From: Mantis religiosa | Lineage: Eukaryota > Arthropoda > Insecta > Mantodea > Mantidae | Direction of reading: 5' to 3' | NCBI GenBank assembly: GCA_030765055.1 | Contig: CM060947.1 | Coordinates: forward strand, 62,955,059 to 63,019,058 | DNA: 64,000 nt | In this document: one piece after another, positions 1 to 11,442 of the stretch | How the letters are laid out: each line of letters starts with the position of its first letter | Position numbering within the stretch: the first letter of the stretch is position 1 | Made by a program: the position numbers and the translations under genes | Notes under the pieces: generated by a model | What the model was told of the DNA's origin: nothing | The model's input: the letters and a program-made list of their open reading frames with translations, nothing else | The model's database searches: none

Positions 1-2829
1 CCCGACTTTTTCATCTGATTTACTCCCATCCGTAAAAATTTGAAAGACGTATGCCCCATCATCCTCAACTGCTTTTATATGAGGTCGTTCTGCTGGATGG
101 TTCCAGACGCTTGGTGGTAGGGGTGCATCATAGTCACGTTCACTGTGTATATCATTATACAGTTTTATTTTGCCTTGTATTGTTATACCAATTGGCTGGA
201 TGCCGGCAATAACACAAGATGCATCATAAGAAATTGTCCTATATGCCTTCGTCATTTTTATATTGAACAATCTCTGAATCCTCTCGAATTTTTTAATGTT
301 CTTCTGCTTTTCTAGGGCAAATCCCCACACAGGAGCACCATAAGTTAAAATAGGTTCTATTGCGCCTTTATAAATAGTTTCTAGCGCCTTATTTCCCAGT
401 CCCCAAGTGAGTTTTGCGCACTTGGAAAGATTATGCAGAAGTCGTAGTGCTTTGTCATGTACTTGATCTATGTGGTGATCAAAGCTAAACTTCCTATCAA
501 TGTATATACCAAGATATTTAATAACATCCACTTGTTCCAGAGTTTTATTGTTCAGATATATGCTGATTGCTTCATTATGATTAGTTTTCTTCTTTGATAT
601 TACCAAAACTTTTGATTTTGAGTCGTTAAACTGGATTTTATTTTCTTTAGCCCATAACTCAATTTTCTTTATGTCCTGATTTGAAAAATTTTCAGCATCT
701 AATATACTTTTTCCTTTTGTCATGACAAGTAAATCATCAGCAAATGCTATTACCTCTGTCCGCGTTGTAAATTCCAATTTTAGCAAAGAGTTATATAGTA
801 TATTCCAAAGTCCAGGCCCACAACAAGATCCTTGCGGACAGCCTCGCTGGACCTGTACTTCAGTCCTGAATTCATTCGTAGAGAGAGTTGCTTTCCTATT
901 TTTAAAATAATCCTTTGTAAGTTGGTACAAATTTCTTGGGCACTTCATCTCTCTTAAGTTATTTAAGACACTAGGCCACCAACATGCATCAAAAGCTCCT
1001 TTCACGTCCAAACTCACCAAAACAACATAACCAAAAGATTTTAGCTCATCTTCAATGAATACCTTCAGCGCCATTGCTGCATCTGTCGTGCTTTTCTGAG
1101 CTTTAAATCCAAATTGTCTTGTACTGTAAAGGTTTCTCGTGTTAATATGATATTCAATCCTATTTATCATTAACTTTTCTAAAACTTTACCGCATATGTT
1201 CAACAAGCTGATTGGTCGATATTTTGTTATCGTTACACTATCTTCTTTGCCTGGCTTTACTATAGGAACTATAGATGAACGCTTCCATCTTTCTGGAAAA
1301 ATTCCTTCCATAAGACATTGATTATATATTGCTGTAAAGAAATATGGGAACATTTTAAAAGCATTTAACAGAATATCACTAGATATTCCATCTTCTCCCG
1401 GTGACTTTTTTGGATTGAAATTTTTTAATACAACCCAAATTTCATTAGGTGTAAATTCCTTGTCATCTGGGGTACTAATTACTTCCTCTGCAAGCCTCCT
1501 TAGGTCTTTTTGTCGTTCAGTATCATCTTGTACCCTATCCTCCGGAATGAAGTTCTCCAGCATATACTTTAATGTGCTTGGTATATCTTCAGTGTAGGTT
1601 CCATCTTCTCTTTGCAATGTAGTAAGTGAATTCTGATATCTTATTTTATTGGCTGCGATCTTATAGACTACAGTCCAAGGATTAGTCCCATCAGTTACAT
1701 TACAAAATTCCCTCCAGGATTTAAACTTTTCGTCATTTATTTTCCTTTGGTATTGCCGATTACCTTCCAAGTACTGATTCCTTCTTTCTTCTCTTAACTG
1801 CTCATTATTAATAGTTCGTTGATATCGTCGTCTTAATGCATTTACCTTTTTCCTCAATATGGTTAGTTCAATGGTCCACCAGGGAACTGATTTGCCTTTA
1901 ATTGCCTGCTTCTTACCCCTGCTTACTCTAAACGCTTCCCTGCATGCAGCTTCCATACTATTGTAGAACATTTCAATTGTATATTCAACATTATTTTCTT
2001 TTACTTTATGGGCGAGCTGTTCATCCACACTCTGTCCATTGCCCAGACAATTAAAATTTTTGGTCAGCTTTCGTGGCAACGTTTCCTCAAATGTCTTATA
2101 ATTTTCTGGTCTAGTTATATATTTAATTCCCTTTAATGTACGAGTTTGGGTTTTGATTGCATTTCCTATTGTGAACGATATTATCTTATGATCAGAGCAG
2201 CTTTCTTGCTCTCCAACGGTCCATTCCCTTACATCTCTAAGGAGTTTGTCATTAACGATAGTCAAATCGACCCAACTCCTTCCAGTTTGGGATTCAAAAG
2301 TTGGCAAGCCGTTGTTTTCATTCATGATATGTAAATTTGTTGCTGTAATGAATTCTTCAAATATTCTACCACGCTGATTAGTTATTATATCATGCCAAAG
2401 TTTGTTTCTGGCGTTACTATCTGCTAGTATTATCAGACCCTTTCCTTTAATATGCTGGAGAATATTTTCAATCTTGTTAATGTCATCTTCTATATTCAAG
2501 TGCCCATCAAAGTACATACAAGCTGCAAAAAATGTTTTCTTATTATATACAACCTGTATAACGACACAATCACTGTCGGAAAGCTGACCAATGGTAGTTA
2601 CGTCAATATTTTTGTTGTTTATAAATATTGCTGCTCGTTTACCCGTAGTACCAACTGTATATATTCTAAAATGTAATGGTACACCTGCTGGTTTATTGTT
2701 AATCAAGTAGGGCTCCTGAATAAATACTATATCTATAGCTTTTTCATTCACAAGCTGTACCAAATTAGCAGTCGCAATTCTTGAATGTCTCAAGTTAACC
2801 TGAAAACATGTTAATCTGTATCTATCCAT
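1..2829 (-). CDS. Non-LTR retrotransposon ORF2: endonuclease, reverse transcriptase, RNase H (partial, runs off window start)
   Basis: The frame is open for all 943 codons from ATG 2829 to base 1; I checked every triplet and found no stop. The order is an APE-type endonuclease (IQEP with E39; SDH at about 212-214), then a reverse transcriptase (NICGK/KYRPISLL-type finger region, QGCPQG-type motif, AFADDLL with catalytic D698-D699), then the start of RNase H (FTDGS, D934). The rest lies beyond the window. ORF2 starts one base after the ORF1 stop, so it probably depends on termination-reinitiation. An RNase H after RT and a CCHC gag point to the I/R1/LOA groups rather than Jockey or CR1; the clade is inference. 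The product would nick target DNA and reverse-transcribe the element's RNA. The intact frame implies a young copy. Confidence 0.92.
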   Translation of the reverse strand, partial: MDRYRLTCFQVNLRHSRIATANLVQLVNEKAIDIVFIQEPYLINNKPAGVPLHFRIYTVGTTGKRAAIFINNKNIDVTTIGQLSDSDCVVIQVVYNKKTFFAACMYFDGHLNIEDDINKIENILQHIKGKGLIILADSNARNKLWHDIITNQRGRIFEEFITATNLHIMNENNGLPTFESQTGRSWVDLTIVNDKLLRDVREWTVGEQESCSDHKIISFTIGNAIKTQTRTLKGIKYITRPENYKTFEETLPRKLTKNFNCLGNGQSVDEQLAHKVKENNVEYTIEMFYNSMEAACREAFRVSRGKKQAIKGKSVPWWTIELTILRKKVNALRRRYQRTINNEQLREERRNQYLEGNRQYQRKINDEKFKSWREFCNVTDGTNPWTVVYKIAANKIRYQNSLTTLQREDGTYTEDIPSTLKYMLENFIPEDRVQDDTERQKDLRRLAEEVISTPDDKEFTPNEIWVVLKNFNPKKSPGEDGISSDILLNAFKMFPYFFTAIYNQCLMEGIFPERWKRSSIVPIVKPGKEDSVTITKYRPISLLNICGKVLEKLMINRIEYHINTRNLYSTRQFGFKAQKSTTDAAMALKVFIEDELKSFGYVVLVSLDVKGAFDACWWPSVLNNLREMKCPRNLYQLTKDYFKNRKATLSTNEFRTEVQVQRGCPQGSCCGPGLWNILYNSLLKLEFTTRTEVIAFADDLLVMTKGKSILDAENFSNQDIKKIELWAKENKIQFNDSKSKVLVISKKKTNHNEAISIYLNNKTLEQVDVIKYLGIYIDRKFSFDHHIDQVHDKALRLLHNLSKCAKLTWGLGNKALETIYKGAIEPILTYGAPVWGFALEKQKNIKKFERIQRLFNIKMTKAYRTISYDASCVIAGIQPIGITIQGKIKLYNDIHSERDYDAPLPPSVWNHPAERPHIKAVEDDGAYVFQIFTDGSKSDEKVG

Positions 2830-2830
2830 T

Positions 2831-3928
2831 TTAATAGTCGGTATTGTCTTTTAGCCGCCTAAGTGTTGCTTGATAACAGGAGCAATTCGTATCCAGTGCA
2901 GAATGATTTTCTGACACTTTGTTGTCTCTGTTATATTTATTATACGTTACACAATTAATGCATTTATATGCAGCTCTGTTAGCAGTACATTCCTTTAGAG
3001 CATGCTTCTCTGCGCAATTTGGACATGTTTGCTGTCCTTTACAGTCCTGCGCACGATGATTATATTTACAGCAATTGAAGCAACGCGCAGCCTTGACATA
3101 ATCATCCCAGTTACACATATTCCATCCTATTTTTAATCTTTTGCCAAGTATTTCCCTCCGTACAGTTGAAGTGACTTCAACAACCAAATTCAAATTCTTT
3201 TTCCTATCATGAAAGGAAAATTTAGGCTGAATCTCTGTGCTGAAATTCTCCAGCTCTGTATTTTGTGCTGTTAAAACCTCCACAGCATTCTCCGTTGTTA
3301 TCTCATCTGGTATATTGAAAATAATTATTCTTGGATTTCTTTTCTTTGAGACGGTAGCCTCAAGCTCCTCTCCACACTTATTATTTATATTGTTGCAAAT
3401 AGTATCTACTTCAGCTTTATTGTTCGATTGTATTAGAACTTGTCCGTTCCTCAATGCCTTTACAGACTGAACACCAACCTTCATCTCTACAGGATTAACC
3501 TTAGTTTTCACCAGTGTCTTTATATATTCCACACTTTGATTATTCTTGCTCCGAACAAGCAGTTTAAAGCACTTAGAGTCCCCTGTACGTGCAGCGCCAG
3601 TCAACACCGAAGCATAACTCCTTTCTACCCCAAATTGCTCCACAACCCGTTCGGAAGATATCACCCCAGGTGTCACTTGTGATGCTATTCTCGCTCTCTT
3701 GCCAACACTTAACTGTTCCTGATAGTTCTGCACTGCCATTTGTAAACTTTCGGTTTCATTTTCCTTCTGATTCACGATGTCTTTCATTTTTGTAAAATAT
3801 TTACGTAAACTACTTACCGACTTCACAATATCCTGCTTCAAATCTTGACGCAAGTTTTTACTAGCCTCCGTAACATTTAAGAGCATTCTAAAGGCTCTCT
3901 CAATACCCTCACTAACTTCATCCACCAT
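2831..3928 (-). CDS. Non-LTR retrotransposon ORF1, gag-like RNA-binding protein
   Basis: An intact 365-residue frame. The N-terminal third looks helical and may be coiled coil (about 10-75). Residues about 195-265 resemble the RRM-like fold of LINE gag proteins (PRIIIFNIPDEI). Three cysteine/histidine knuckles follow: C283-C286-H291-C296, C302-C305-H309-C314, and a degenerate third one starting at C323-C326. Proteins of this kind coat the element RNA and chaperone it to the nucleus. The gene sits directly upstream of ORF2 with one base between stop and start. The initiator at 3928 is the first ATG after the 5' leader. Confidence 0.88.
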   Translation of the reverse strand: MVDEVSEGIERAFRMLLNVTEASKNLRQDLKQDIVKSVSSLRKYFTKMKDIVNQKENETESLQMAVQNYQEQLSVGKRARIASQVTPGVISSERVVEQFGVERSYASVLTGAARTGDSKCFKLLVRSKNNQSVEYIKTLVKTKVNPVEMKVGVQSVKALRNGQVLIQSNNKAEVDTICNNINNKCGEELEATVSKKRNPRIIIFNIPDEITTENAVEVLTAQNTELENFSTEIQPKFSFHDRKKNLNLVVEVTSTVRREILGKRLKIGWNMCNWDDYVKAARCFNCCKYNHRAQDCKGQQTCPNCAEKHALKECTANRAAYKCINCVTYNKYNRDNKVSENHSALDTNCSCYQATLRRLKDNTDY

Positions 3929-4125
3929 TTTGAAATCTCTTGTTTATTATTCCTTGTTAACTCAAACGAAACATTCCAATTATGTATGTATGTATGTATG
4001 TATGTATGTATGTATGTATGTATGTATGTATGTATGTATGTATGTATGTATGTATGTATGTATGTATGTATGTATGTATGTATTTATTAACTGCAATTGG
4101 GTACTACCCGGTGGCAGAGTTAAGT
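3929..4125 (-). repeat. Retrotransposon 5' leader side with (TATG)n microsatellite
   Basis: A pure TATG array (CATA on the minus strand), about 25 copies, occupies about 3981-4083, just upstream of ORF1. Unit sequence of the tRNA array resumes near 4126. I could not find the exact 5' boundary or a target-site duplication because the 3' end of the element is outside the window. Confidence 0.75.
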
Positions 4126-4438
4126 ATGCCTGAATAAGTTAAAGTCAATATTGGATATTACTGTGAAGTACATATTAAGGCCGGAGATATAGGAGATATG
4201 ACACTGGAGAAAGGCTTAGTGATCCAAAAATGCCACCTATGAATACGGTCATCCTGCTGCTCAAGTTTCAATTAATTATTTATATTGGTATAGCAAAATG
4301 ACTGAGCTCGTAGAGGTCACATCCAACAAATGGGCTTCTAGAGGAGCACATAGTGTTAAAGTAGTTCGAGCAAAAGCTGAAAACAGAGTACAATTTTCTT
4401 ATATTTGATAATATAACCGCTGAGGCAGAAATTTCAAA

Positions 4439-4511
4439 GACCATGTGGCCTAATGGATAAGGCGTCGGACTTCGGATCCGAAGATTGCAGGTTCGAATCC
4501 TGTCACGTTCA
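4439..4511 (+). tRNA. trnR-TCG: tRNA-Arg(TCG), copy Arg1, acceptor stem damaged
   Basis: The cloverleaf reads through with loop CTTCGGA (anticodon TCG) closed by TCGGA/TCCGA, plus A box (TGGCCTAATGG) and B box (GGTTCGAATCC). Compared with the best copy in the array (57268) the acceptor stem has two mismatches (GACCATG against CACGTTC), so this copy may be a pseudogene. A T-run about 5 bases downstream could end Pol III transcription. Confidence 0.75.
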
Positions 4512-4599
4512 AGAACTTTTCCCTCTCGAATATCAATTACTTTAGGATGAGAATTCAGGAGAAACAAGTACTTCTTTCGGCGTACGCTTTGCTTAATGA

Positions 4600-5171
<572 letters not shown>

Positions 5172-5935
5172 TTTGCGGCTATTTTAAGAGTGTTAGAAAG
5201 TTGGTTCTTACGAATAGAATGGTGTCTGGTCGCACAAATTTCCACGTTTCTGCGAAATGTTCTAGAAACCAAAGAAGAATTTGGTATTTCTTAACAACAT
5301 GTACATTGAAGTTGTGTTTTATACCTTAATGTGGGGATTATTAAAGTATAAATGTAGCGATTCCTCTAATCCCTTACCAGCTTTCTCGTAAGCTTCAGAG
5401 GATCAGATCAGTGTGATCATTATAGGGATTTCATTCAAAGGCCACGTCCTTCTGATGAATATCAGCGATTGCAGTCAAATGTCCTTATGACGAAGGATGA
5501 GGTAGGCCTAGTACGCTTACCGGTGTGATGTCAAAGTTGATTACTCACCATGATGCAGTTTGGAGGTGTGCGATTTGCACTTTTCCAGAAGTTGAGCTCC
5601 CATCAACTCGTATCCTGTATTGCTCAAGGATACCATAACAAGCAAATTTAAAAGAATGCAGTCTGGGAATTGGTCTTCTATACAAAATAATGTGGGATCA
5701 AATGTGTTTTCCTTGGAAATAATATTTTCTTTAGACCAAGTAAACCAAGATATGAACACTTGTGGACTCACTGAGTTATTATCAAGTGTAAAGGAAGTTA
5801 TTTCTAGAAGATAGCCGCACACAAGACTTCTTAAATTTATTATATTCCTACTGCATTGATGATGGACGAAAGGAATAACAGGTCTGAATATTTAGAAAGC
5901 CTTCAAGGGTAGATATAACGCTTGTCCTAATATAC

Positions 5936-6006
5936 GCATCGGTGATTCAGTGGTAGAATGCTCGCCTGCCACGCGGGCGGCCCGGGTTCGATTCCCGGCA
6001 GATGCA
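5936..6006 (+). tRNA. trnG-GCC: tRNA-Gly(GCC), copy Gly1
   Basis: Loop CTGCCAC gives anticodon GCC; the anticodon stem CTCGC/GCGGG and T arm CCGGG/CCCGG are complete. One acceptor mismatch (CAGATGC instead of CCGATGC) and one G-to-A change in the A box (GGTGATTCAGTGG). TTTT six bases after the gene is a plausible Pol III terminator, and is retained after most Gly copies of the array. Confidence 0.85.
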
Positions 6007-6304
6007 AGTTGTTTTATTTAGGTACGTATTTGCGTGAGGCGTGTGGTGCTGCAAATCTCCTTCAGATATTTAGTACCAGTCACTATTAAGCCTGACACTG
6101 TCACGAGACGCTCTGGTTTTATGAAATATTACTATGTTGATGATGTTAATTATGATGCTACGTGAAGATTCCGGAAATTTGCACTCCGGTGGATGTTGTT
6201 AAACTTTCGGTCTAATTTAAACGTAACGACCCTATTTACACTACATATAATTATATCGAGATGCACAAAAATAATGATATTTGAAAAAAAATTATATTCT
6301 TGGA

Positions 6305-6830
6305 AATAATTGTTCTTTCACACTGACCGTGTGCAGGCGAAAGTATGGAAAAGTACAGTCAGACTGAAAAATTCAATGCCATAGCCAGGATTTCAACCAC
6401 GGATCTTCTTGTCTCCGTCCAGCCGCGCTAACCACTAAGCTAGTATGGCCAACGTGCCGACTTGACATTAAATTCTCCAACTGACTCGTGTTTTTCTTGG
6501 TAAAATACCTAGGAGTTCTCATAAATATATGAGACAGTTACCTTAACGGCGACTTACAACATGTAAGTACTTTAAGTCCCGGGCTTTAAAGTTAACCACT
6601 ATTAAGCCAATTAATGGAAATTAATTGTTCTTTCACACTGGCCGTGTGTAGGCTAAAGTATGGAAAGGTAGGGCCAGACTGAAAAATTCCATGCCTTAGC
6701 ATTTAATGTCATGTCGACAGTTTGGCCATAGTAGCTTAATGGTTAGAGCGGCTGGACGGAGACGAGAAGTTCCGTGGTTCAAATGCCGGCTATTGCGTTG
6801 AATTTTTCAGTCTGACTCTACCTTTGCAAT
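6305..6830. mobile_element. Two tRNA-derived SINE copies in opposite orientations
   Basis: At about 6352-6456 a SINE lies on the minus strand; its tRNA-like head (TAGCTTAGTGGTTAG A box, GGTTGAAATCC B box) ends in GGCTATGGC followed by a tail TTGAATTTTTCAGTCTGAC. At about 6650-6830 a plus-strand copy (head 6724-6796) follows an inverted copy of the tail alone. The head is tRNA-like, with loop ACGGAGA closed by CTGG/CCAG, but too irregular to be a functional tRNA. The same arrangement recurs at 9394-9578. Confidence 0.65.
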
Positions 6831-7550
6831 CTATATGCTGTTATTAAGTTCAAGTTTGTGCAGGTAATGCCGCCAATAACAGTAAACATTTACAAAATTT
6901 TACATACAAATTGTATTAACTTTACTGAGTAATTCCATATATGCAATATCTGTATATGAATGAGGAGCAACTCTTGAAGCACTTATTTGGAAAACGGTAG
7001 GAAGGATGGAACAAGGAACAGATAAATTCAAAGTAGACGTGAATAACTAATTAGAACAAGTGGATCTCATAATCGTGGTACAATTACATCGTTGTTTTTA
7101 ATAACATGCCATTTGCGATTTTATTATTTGCTAGTAAATTACTGGCAATTTATGTTAAATTATGTTCAACCTACGATTTGTAATATAACTAAAACACTTT
7201 GTCACAACAGTTTGATTTCTAATATCTGTTGTATACAAGGTAAACTGATTGTAGACGTGACTCGAAAGAATTAAATGCATTCCAGCAAACGTTTAAACAA
7301 ACATATTTTGTGAATAAGTTCCACATTCCTTCGGGGCTGAGCGCTGTACCGAGTGAAATTGGACCACTTAGTGTTAAGGAAATATAACTTACTTCTAGCA
7401 TAGAACTGCTTGATTAACCAGCAGTAATAGTTCAGCTAACAGAGTTTTGGAATGGCGATCCTTGCGTCCCTGAATGTGTAAGTATACTGTGTATAACAAT
7501 GCACTTCAAGCAGGCTACAGAAAAGAATTGTGTTCTATTTCAGACATCAA

Positions 7551-7623
7551 GCCGAAATAGCTCAGTTGGGAGAGCGTTAGACTGAAGATCTAAAGCTCCC
7601 TGGTTCGATCCCGGGTTTCGGCA
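7551..7623 (+). tRNA. trnF-GAA: tRNA-Phe(GAA), copy Phe1
   Basis: 73 bases; loop CTGAAGA gives anticodon GAA; acceptor GCCGAAA/TTTCGGC is perfect; A box TAGCTCAGTTGG and B box GGTTCGATCCC are present. It differs from intact copy 11370 by G to C in the variable region. TTTT follows about six bases after the 3' end. Confidence 0.93.
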
Positions 7624-8225
7624 GTGTATTTTGTTTAGGAATATCTAGCCTCAATATGGCTTAGGCTTCAATACGAATTTCGCAGAGAAGCGCGGAGCAA
7701 TTCGTTATACCAAAATAGCTGAAATGGCAGCATGAGACTGTTCTCTTTAGGTGTTTGGCTGTCCTTTTTTCAAGAATGACTACTTGGTGTATTATTAACT
7801 ACGTTATAATATCATGGTTTGGTTGCACAATTACCTGGAAATCTCGGATTTGCAAAATGGCTTTTTTGAAACCACAATGAAAGGATTTATAAACATTGAA
7901 ACATAATGTGTAAGCCTCAATAAGTTAAAGTCAATATTGGATATTACTATGAAGCGCATATTAAGGCTGAAGATATAGCAGGTATGACATTGGAGACAGA
8001 CTTAAGTGATCCAAAAATGTTACTTATGAATACGTTCTTCCTGCTGCTCAAGTTTCACTAAATGGAATATATTGGTATAGCAAAATGACTGAGTTCGTAG
8101 AGGTCACATCTGACAAACGGTCTTCTAGACGAGCACTTAATGTTAAAGTAGATCTAGCAAAAGCTGAAAATGGGGTACAACTTTGTTATATTGATAATAA
8201 AGACACTGAGAGCTGTAGTACCACC

Positions 8226-8297
8226 GACCGTGTGGCCTAATGGATAAGGCGTCTACTTCGGATACGAAGATTGCAGGTTCGAATCCTGTCACGGTCG
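8226..8297 (+). tRNA. tRNA-Arg(TCG)-like, copy Arg2, anticodon stem broken
   Basis: Acceptor stem GACCGTG/CACGGTC is perfect and the loop still reads CTTCGGA, but the anticodon stem has lost a base and two pairs (GTCTACTTCGG where intact copies have GTCGGACTTCGG). Probably a pseudogene, although both promoter boxes survive. Confidence 0.7.
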
Positions 8298-8994
8298 ATA
8301 AGAATTTTTGCTGCCAAATATTACTTACTTTAGGACGAGAATTCAGGAGAAACAAGTACTTCTTTCAGCGTACGCTTTGCTTAGTGAAATTATTATTAAT
8401 ATTTTTAATGGCTATTTAAAAAGTGTTCGAAATTTGCTTCTTACGAATAGAATTGTATTGCCGCGTTCCCACGAAATGTTCTAGAAACCAAAGAAGACAA
8501 ATTTGGTATTTCTTAACAATATGTACATTAAATTAGTATTTTATCCCTTAATGTGGGAGTTATTAATGTATAAATTCTGCGATTCCTCAAACCCCTTGCC
8601 AGATTTCTTGTAAGCTTTGGAGAATCAGATCAGAGTGATAATTAGAGGAATTTCATTCAAAGGCCACGTCCTTCTAATGAATATCAGGGAATGTAGTCAA
8701 ATCTTCCAATGAAAAGAATGGTGTAGGTCATTGTACTTCTATACAAAATGTTTTTGTATCAAATGTGTTTTTCTTGGAAATAATATTGTCTTATGACCAA
8801 GCAAAGAAAGACATGAGCATTTGTGGACTCACTGAGTTATTTTCAAGCGTAAACGAAGTTATTTCTGGAAAATAGCCGCACACAAGACATCTTAAATTTA
8901 TTATATTCTTTCTGCACTGACGTTGGACGAAAGGAATAACAGTATGAATATTTGGAAAGCCTCAAAAGTATGTATAACGCTTTTCCGAAAACAT

Positions 8995-9065
8995 GCATCG
9001 GTGGTTCAGTGGTAGAATGCTCGCCTGCCACGCGGCCGGCCCGGGTTCGATTCCCGGCCGATGCA
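8995..9065 (+). tRNA. trnG-GCC: tRNA-Gly(GCC), copy Gly2
   Basis: 71 bases, anticodon GCC, acceptor GCATCGG/CCGATGC intact. One G-to-C change at the base of the anticodon stem (GCGGC for GCGGG). Likely still foldable. Confidence 0.9.
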
Positions 9066-9393
9066 AGTTGTTTTATTTAGGTACCTATTTGCGTGAGGCG
9101 TGTGGTGTTGCAAATCTTCAGATAGTTAGTACCAGTCATTGCTAAGCCTGACAATGTGACGAGACGCTTTAGTTTTATGAAATATTACTATGTTGATGAT
9201 GTTAATTGTTATGATGCTACGTGAAAATTCCGGAAATCTGCACTCTGGGAGATGTTTAACTTTCGGTCTGATTTAAACATAAAGGCCCAAATTTATCTTG
9301 CATATAATTATATTGAGATATACAAAGATAATAATATCTGAAAACAATCTATATTCTTGGAAATTAATTGTTCTTTCACACTGACCGTGTGTA

Positions 9394-9578
9394 GGCGAAA
9401 GTATGGAAAGGTAGAGTCAGACTTAAAAATTGAATGCCTTACCATTTAATGCAATGTCGCCACGTTGGCCATAGTAGCTTAATGATTAGAGCGGCTGGAC
9501 GAAGACCAGAAGGACCTTGGTTCAAATCCCGGCTATGGCGTTGAATTTTTCAGTCTGAATCTACCTTTCCAATCTATA
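9394..9578 (+). mobile_element. tRNA-derived SINE between inverted tail sequences
   Basis: The head (9464-9538; A box TAGCTTAATGATTAG, B box GGTTCAAATCC, ends CTATGGC) is followed by the tail GTTGAATTTTTCAGTCTGA. An inverted copy of that tail (about 9394-9430) precedes it, so the whole looks like a short inverted-repeat element with a tRNA-like core. Same family as 6650-6830. Confidence 0.6.
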
Positions 9579-9819
9579 TTCTGTTATTAAGTTCAAGTTT
9601 GTGCAGGTAATGCCGCCAACAACAGTAAATATTAACACAATTTTACATACAAATTGTATTATATGTATTGAGTAATTCCATATATGTAATATCTATATAT
9701 AAATGAGGAGCAGCTCTTGAATCTCTTACTTAGAAAACGGTAGGAAGGATGGAACAAGGAACAGATAAATTCACAAGTAGACGTGAATAACTGATTAGAA
9801 CAAGTGGATTCTTATAACC

Positions 9820-10908
9820 GTTTGGGGCGGTTCCCCTCCGCGTGGGTTGGATTTATATCACACGATGCGGTGACATATCTGAAGTTGGATTCGCCCCTTC
9901 GTGCGGTCTACGCTCCACACGCGCAAAAGTTTCGCGTTCCCTCGGTGTGGCGATGCGTGTAGATGCCAAACCTTACCTTGATGTAGAATTGATGAACCTT
10001 TCGTCTAAAAGCCGTGAAGATGTTCTCGAAGATTTCTATAAATCCTCTCTCCGGCAGCTGCGGCCAGCGATGAGACGTGAAACTTCTCAGGCGTGGTATC
10101 GATACAAAAGGGATTTCACTTTTGGGCAACTATGGAATAAAATAATTAATACCGTTTCACTTTACTTGGAATTGTATTGCTCGACATCATTTTCTTCTTT
10201 ACATGCGACTTTTTCCACTGATGTGTATAGCACTTTACTATATATTAATTTTCTCATTTTATTTATAAATGATGCAATGGTTTCTTACTTTAATTATTTA
10301 TCGTAGCTTCGCGTCTTCGATGTATATTTTAAACGTTTACTAAACGTTCATAAATTATGAACTCCAATAACTTCTCATGGTTAGAAGGCCACGCCGTGGC
10401 TCAGTGGTTAGACCGCTTGGCTCTCACCAAGGCGGCCCGGGTTCGATCCCAGGCGACCGCAAAGTGAGATTTGTGGTGGACAACACGGCGTTGGGGCGGG
10501 TTTTCTCCGGGACCTCCGGTTTCTCCCGCCATCTCATTCCACCGGTGCTCCATCTTCATCTCATGCATCATCAGTGTCACCGCCTGCGGTGCCGTATGTA
10601 GTAAAAGCTGGCGTTAAACACTACATATTTCATAGTTACAAGAAGTTTTTTACCGAAAATACGTCTACCCTCTTCGAGAGTTCAAGCCATAAGAAAAAAT
10701 TTAAGAATAAAATCATTTTTCTTTTTTCTGTTTTGGTTGCTAAGTTACCGTAATACTTAATTCTGCTTGGTCCTACGTCACAATTTGGGATTTCAATAAA
10801 CCTAAGCATTTGTTGCATCATCTACATGGCCTGCTTGGTTATTAACTTAAGTTGAATTACAGATGGCCATGTTTACCTAATATGTCTACATATGCAACAT
10901 CAGCTTCA
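9820..10908. mobile_element. Unidentified 1.1-kb insertion, including a SINE
   Basis: The unit sequence breaks after CTTATAACCG and resumes at TTCTACAATTACATCG. The first half is more GC-rich than its surroundings and holds a 154-codon plus-strand frame (9842-10306) that I do not recognise; its first 95 residues have protein-like composition, while the last 50 look like translated AT-rich DNA. A SINE occupies 10387-10600. No clear terminal repeats seen. It could be a captured gene fragment or part of a transposon. Confidence 0.5.
10387..10600 (+). mobile_element. tRNA-derived SINE (second family)
   Basis: The head has A box GTGGCTCAGTGGTTAG and B box GGTTCGATCCC with an anticodon-like stem CTTGG/CCAAG around a six-base loop, so it is not a normal tRNA. 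The body that follows includes TTTTCTCCGGGACCTCCGG and CTCATTCCACC. The 3' end and target duplication were not resolved. Confidence 0.65.
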
Positions 10909-11369
10909 CGTTCTACAATTACATCGTTGTTTTTAATAGCATGCCATTTGCGATTTTACTATTTGCTAGTAAAATATGGGTAATTTTTGTTAAAGTGTGT
11001 TCAACCTAGCATTTGCAATATTTCTAAAGCACTTTGTCACAACAGTTTGATTTCTAATATCTTGTCGTATACAAGGAAAATTCACGGAGACGTGACCGGA
11101 AAGAAAGAAAGCATTCTAACAAACGCTTAAATAAACATATTGTGTAAATAAGTTCCACGTTACTTCGAGGCTGAGCGCTGTACCGAGTGAAACTAGACCA
11201 CTTAGTGTTAAGGAAATATAACTTACTTCTAGCATAGAACTGCTTGGTTAACCGGCAGAAATAGTTCGGCTAACAGCGTTTTGGATTGGCGATCCTTGTG
11301 TCCCTGAATGTGTAAGTATGCAGTTCAAGCAGGTTCCAGAAAAGAAATGTGTTCTATTTCAGCCATCAA

Positions 11370-11442
11370 GCCGAAATAGCTCAGTTGGGAGAGCGTTAGA
11401 CTGAAGATCTAAAGGTCCCTGGTTCGATCCCGGGTTTCGGCA
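11370..11442 (+). tRNA. trnF-GAA: tRNA-Phe(GAA), copy Phe2
   Basis: All stems and both internal promoter boxes are intact, and I used this as the reference copy for the array. Anticodon GAA in loop CTGAAGA. TTTT about six bases downstream. Confidence 0.96.

Larger units (their letters stand above)
6961..9715 (+). repeat. tRNA-array unit U1 (Phe1-Arg2-Gly2)
   Basis: A complete unit with Phe, Arg and Gly in order. Spacers are collinear with the other units: the segment GGCTGAGCGCTGTACCGAG upstream of Phe, the segment CAAAATGACTGAG..GTAGAGGTCAC upstream of Arg, and TTTGGTATTTCTTAACA between Arg and Gly. Nothing else is recognised in these spacers. Confidence 0.75.

Noticed and set aside
10388..10460. 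tRNA-Glu(CTC) gene
   Set aside because: The anticodon loop has six bases and the downstream body matches a SINE, so it is a SINE head.
10377..10601. 74-codon frame over the SINE
   Set aside because: It starts inside the tRNA-like head and follows the SINE body; not a protein gene.
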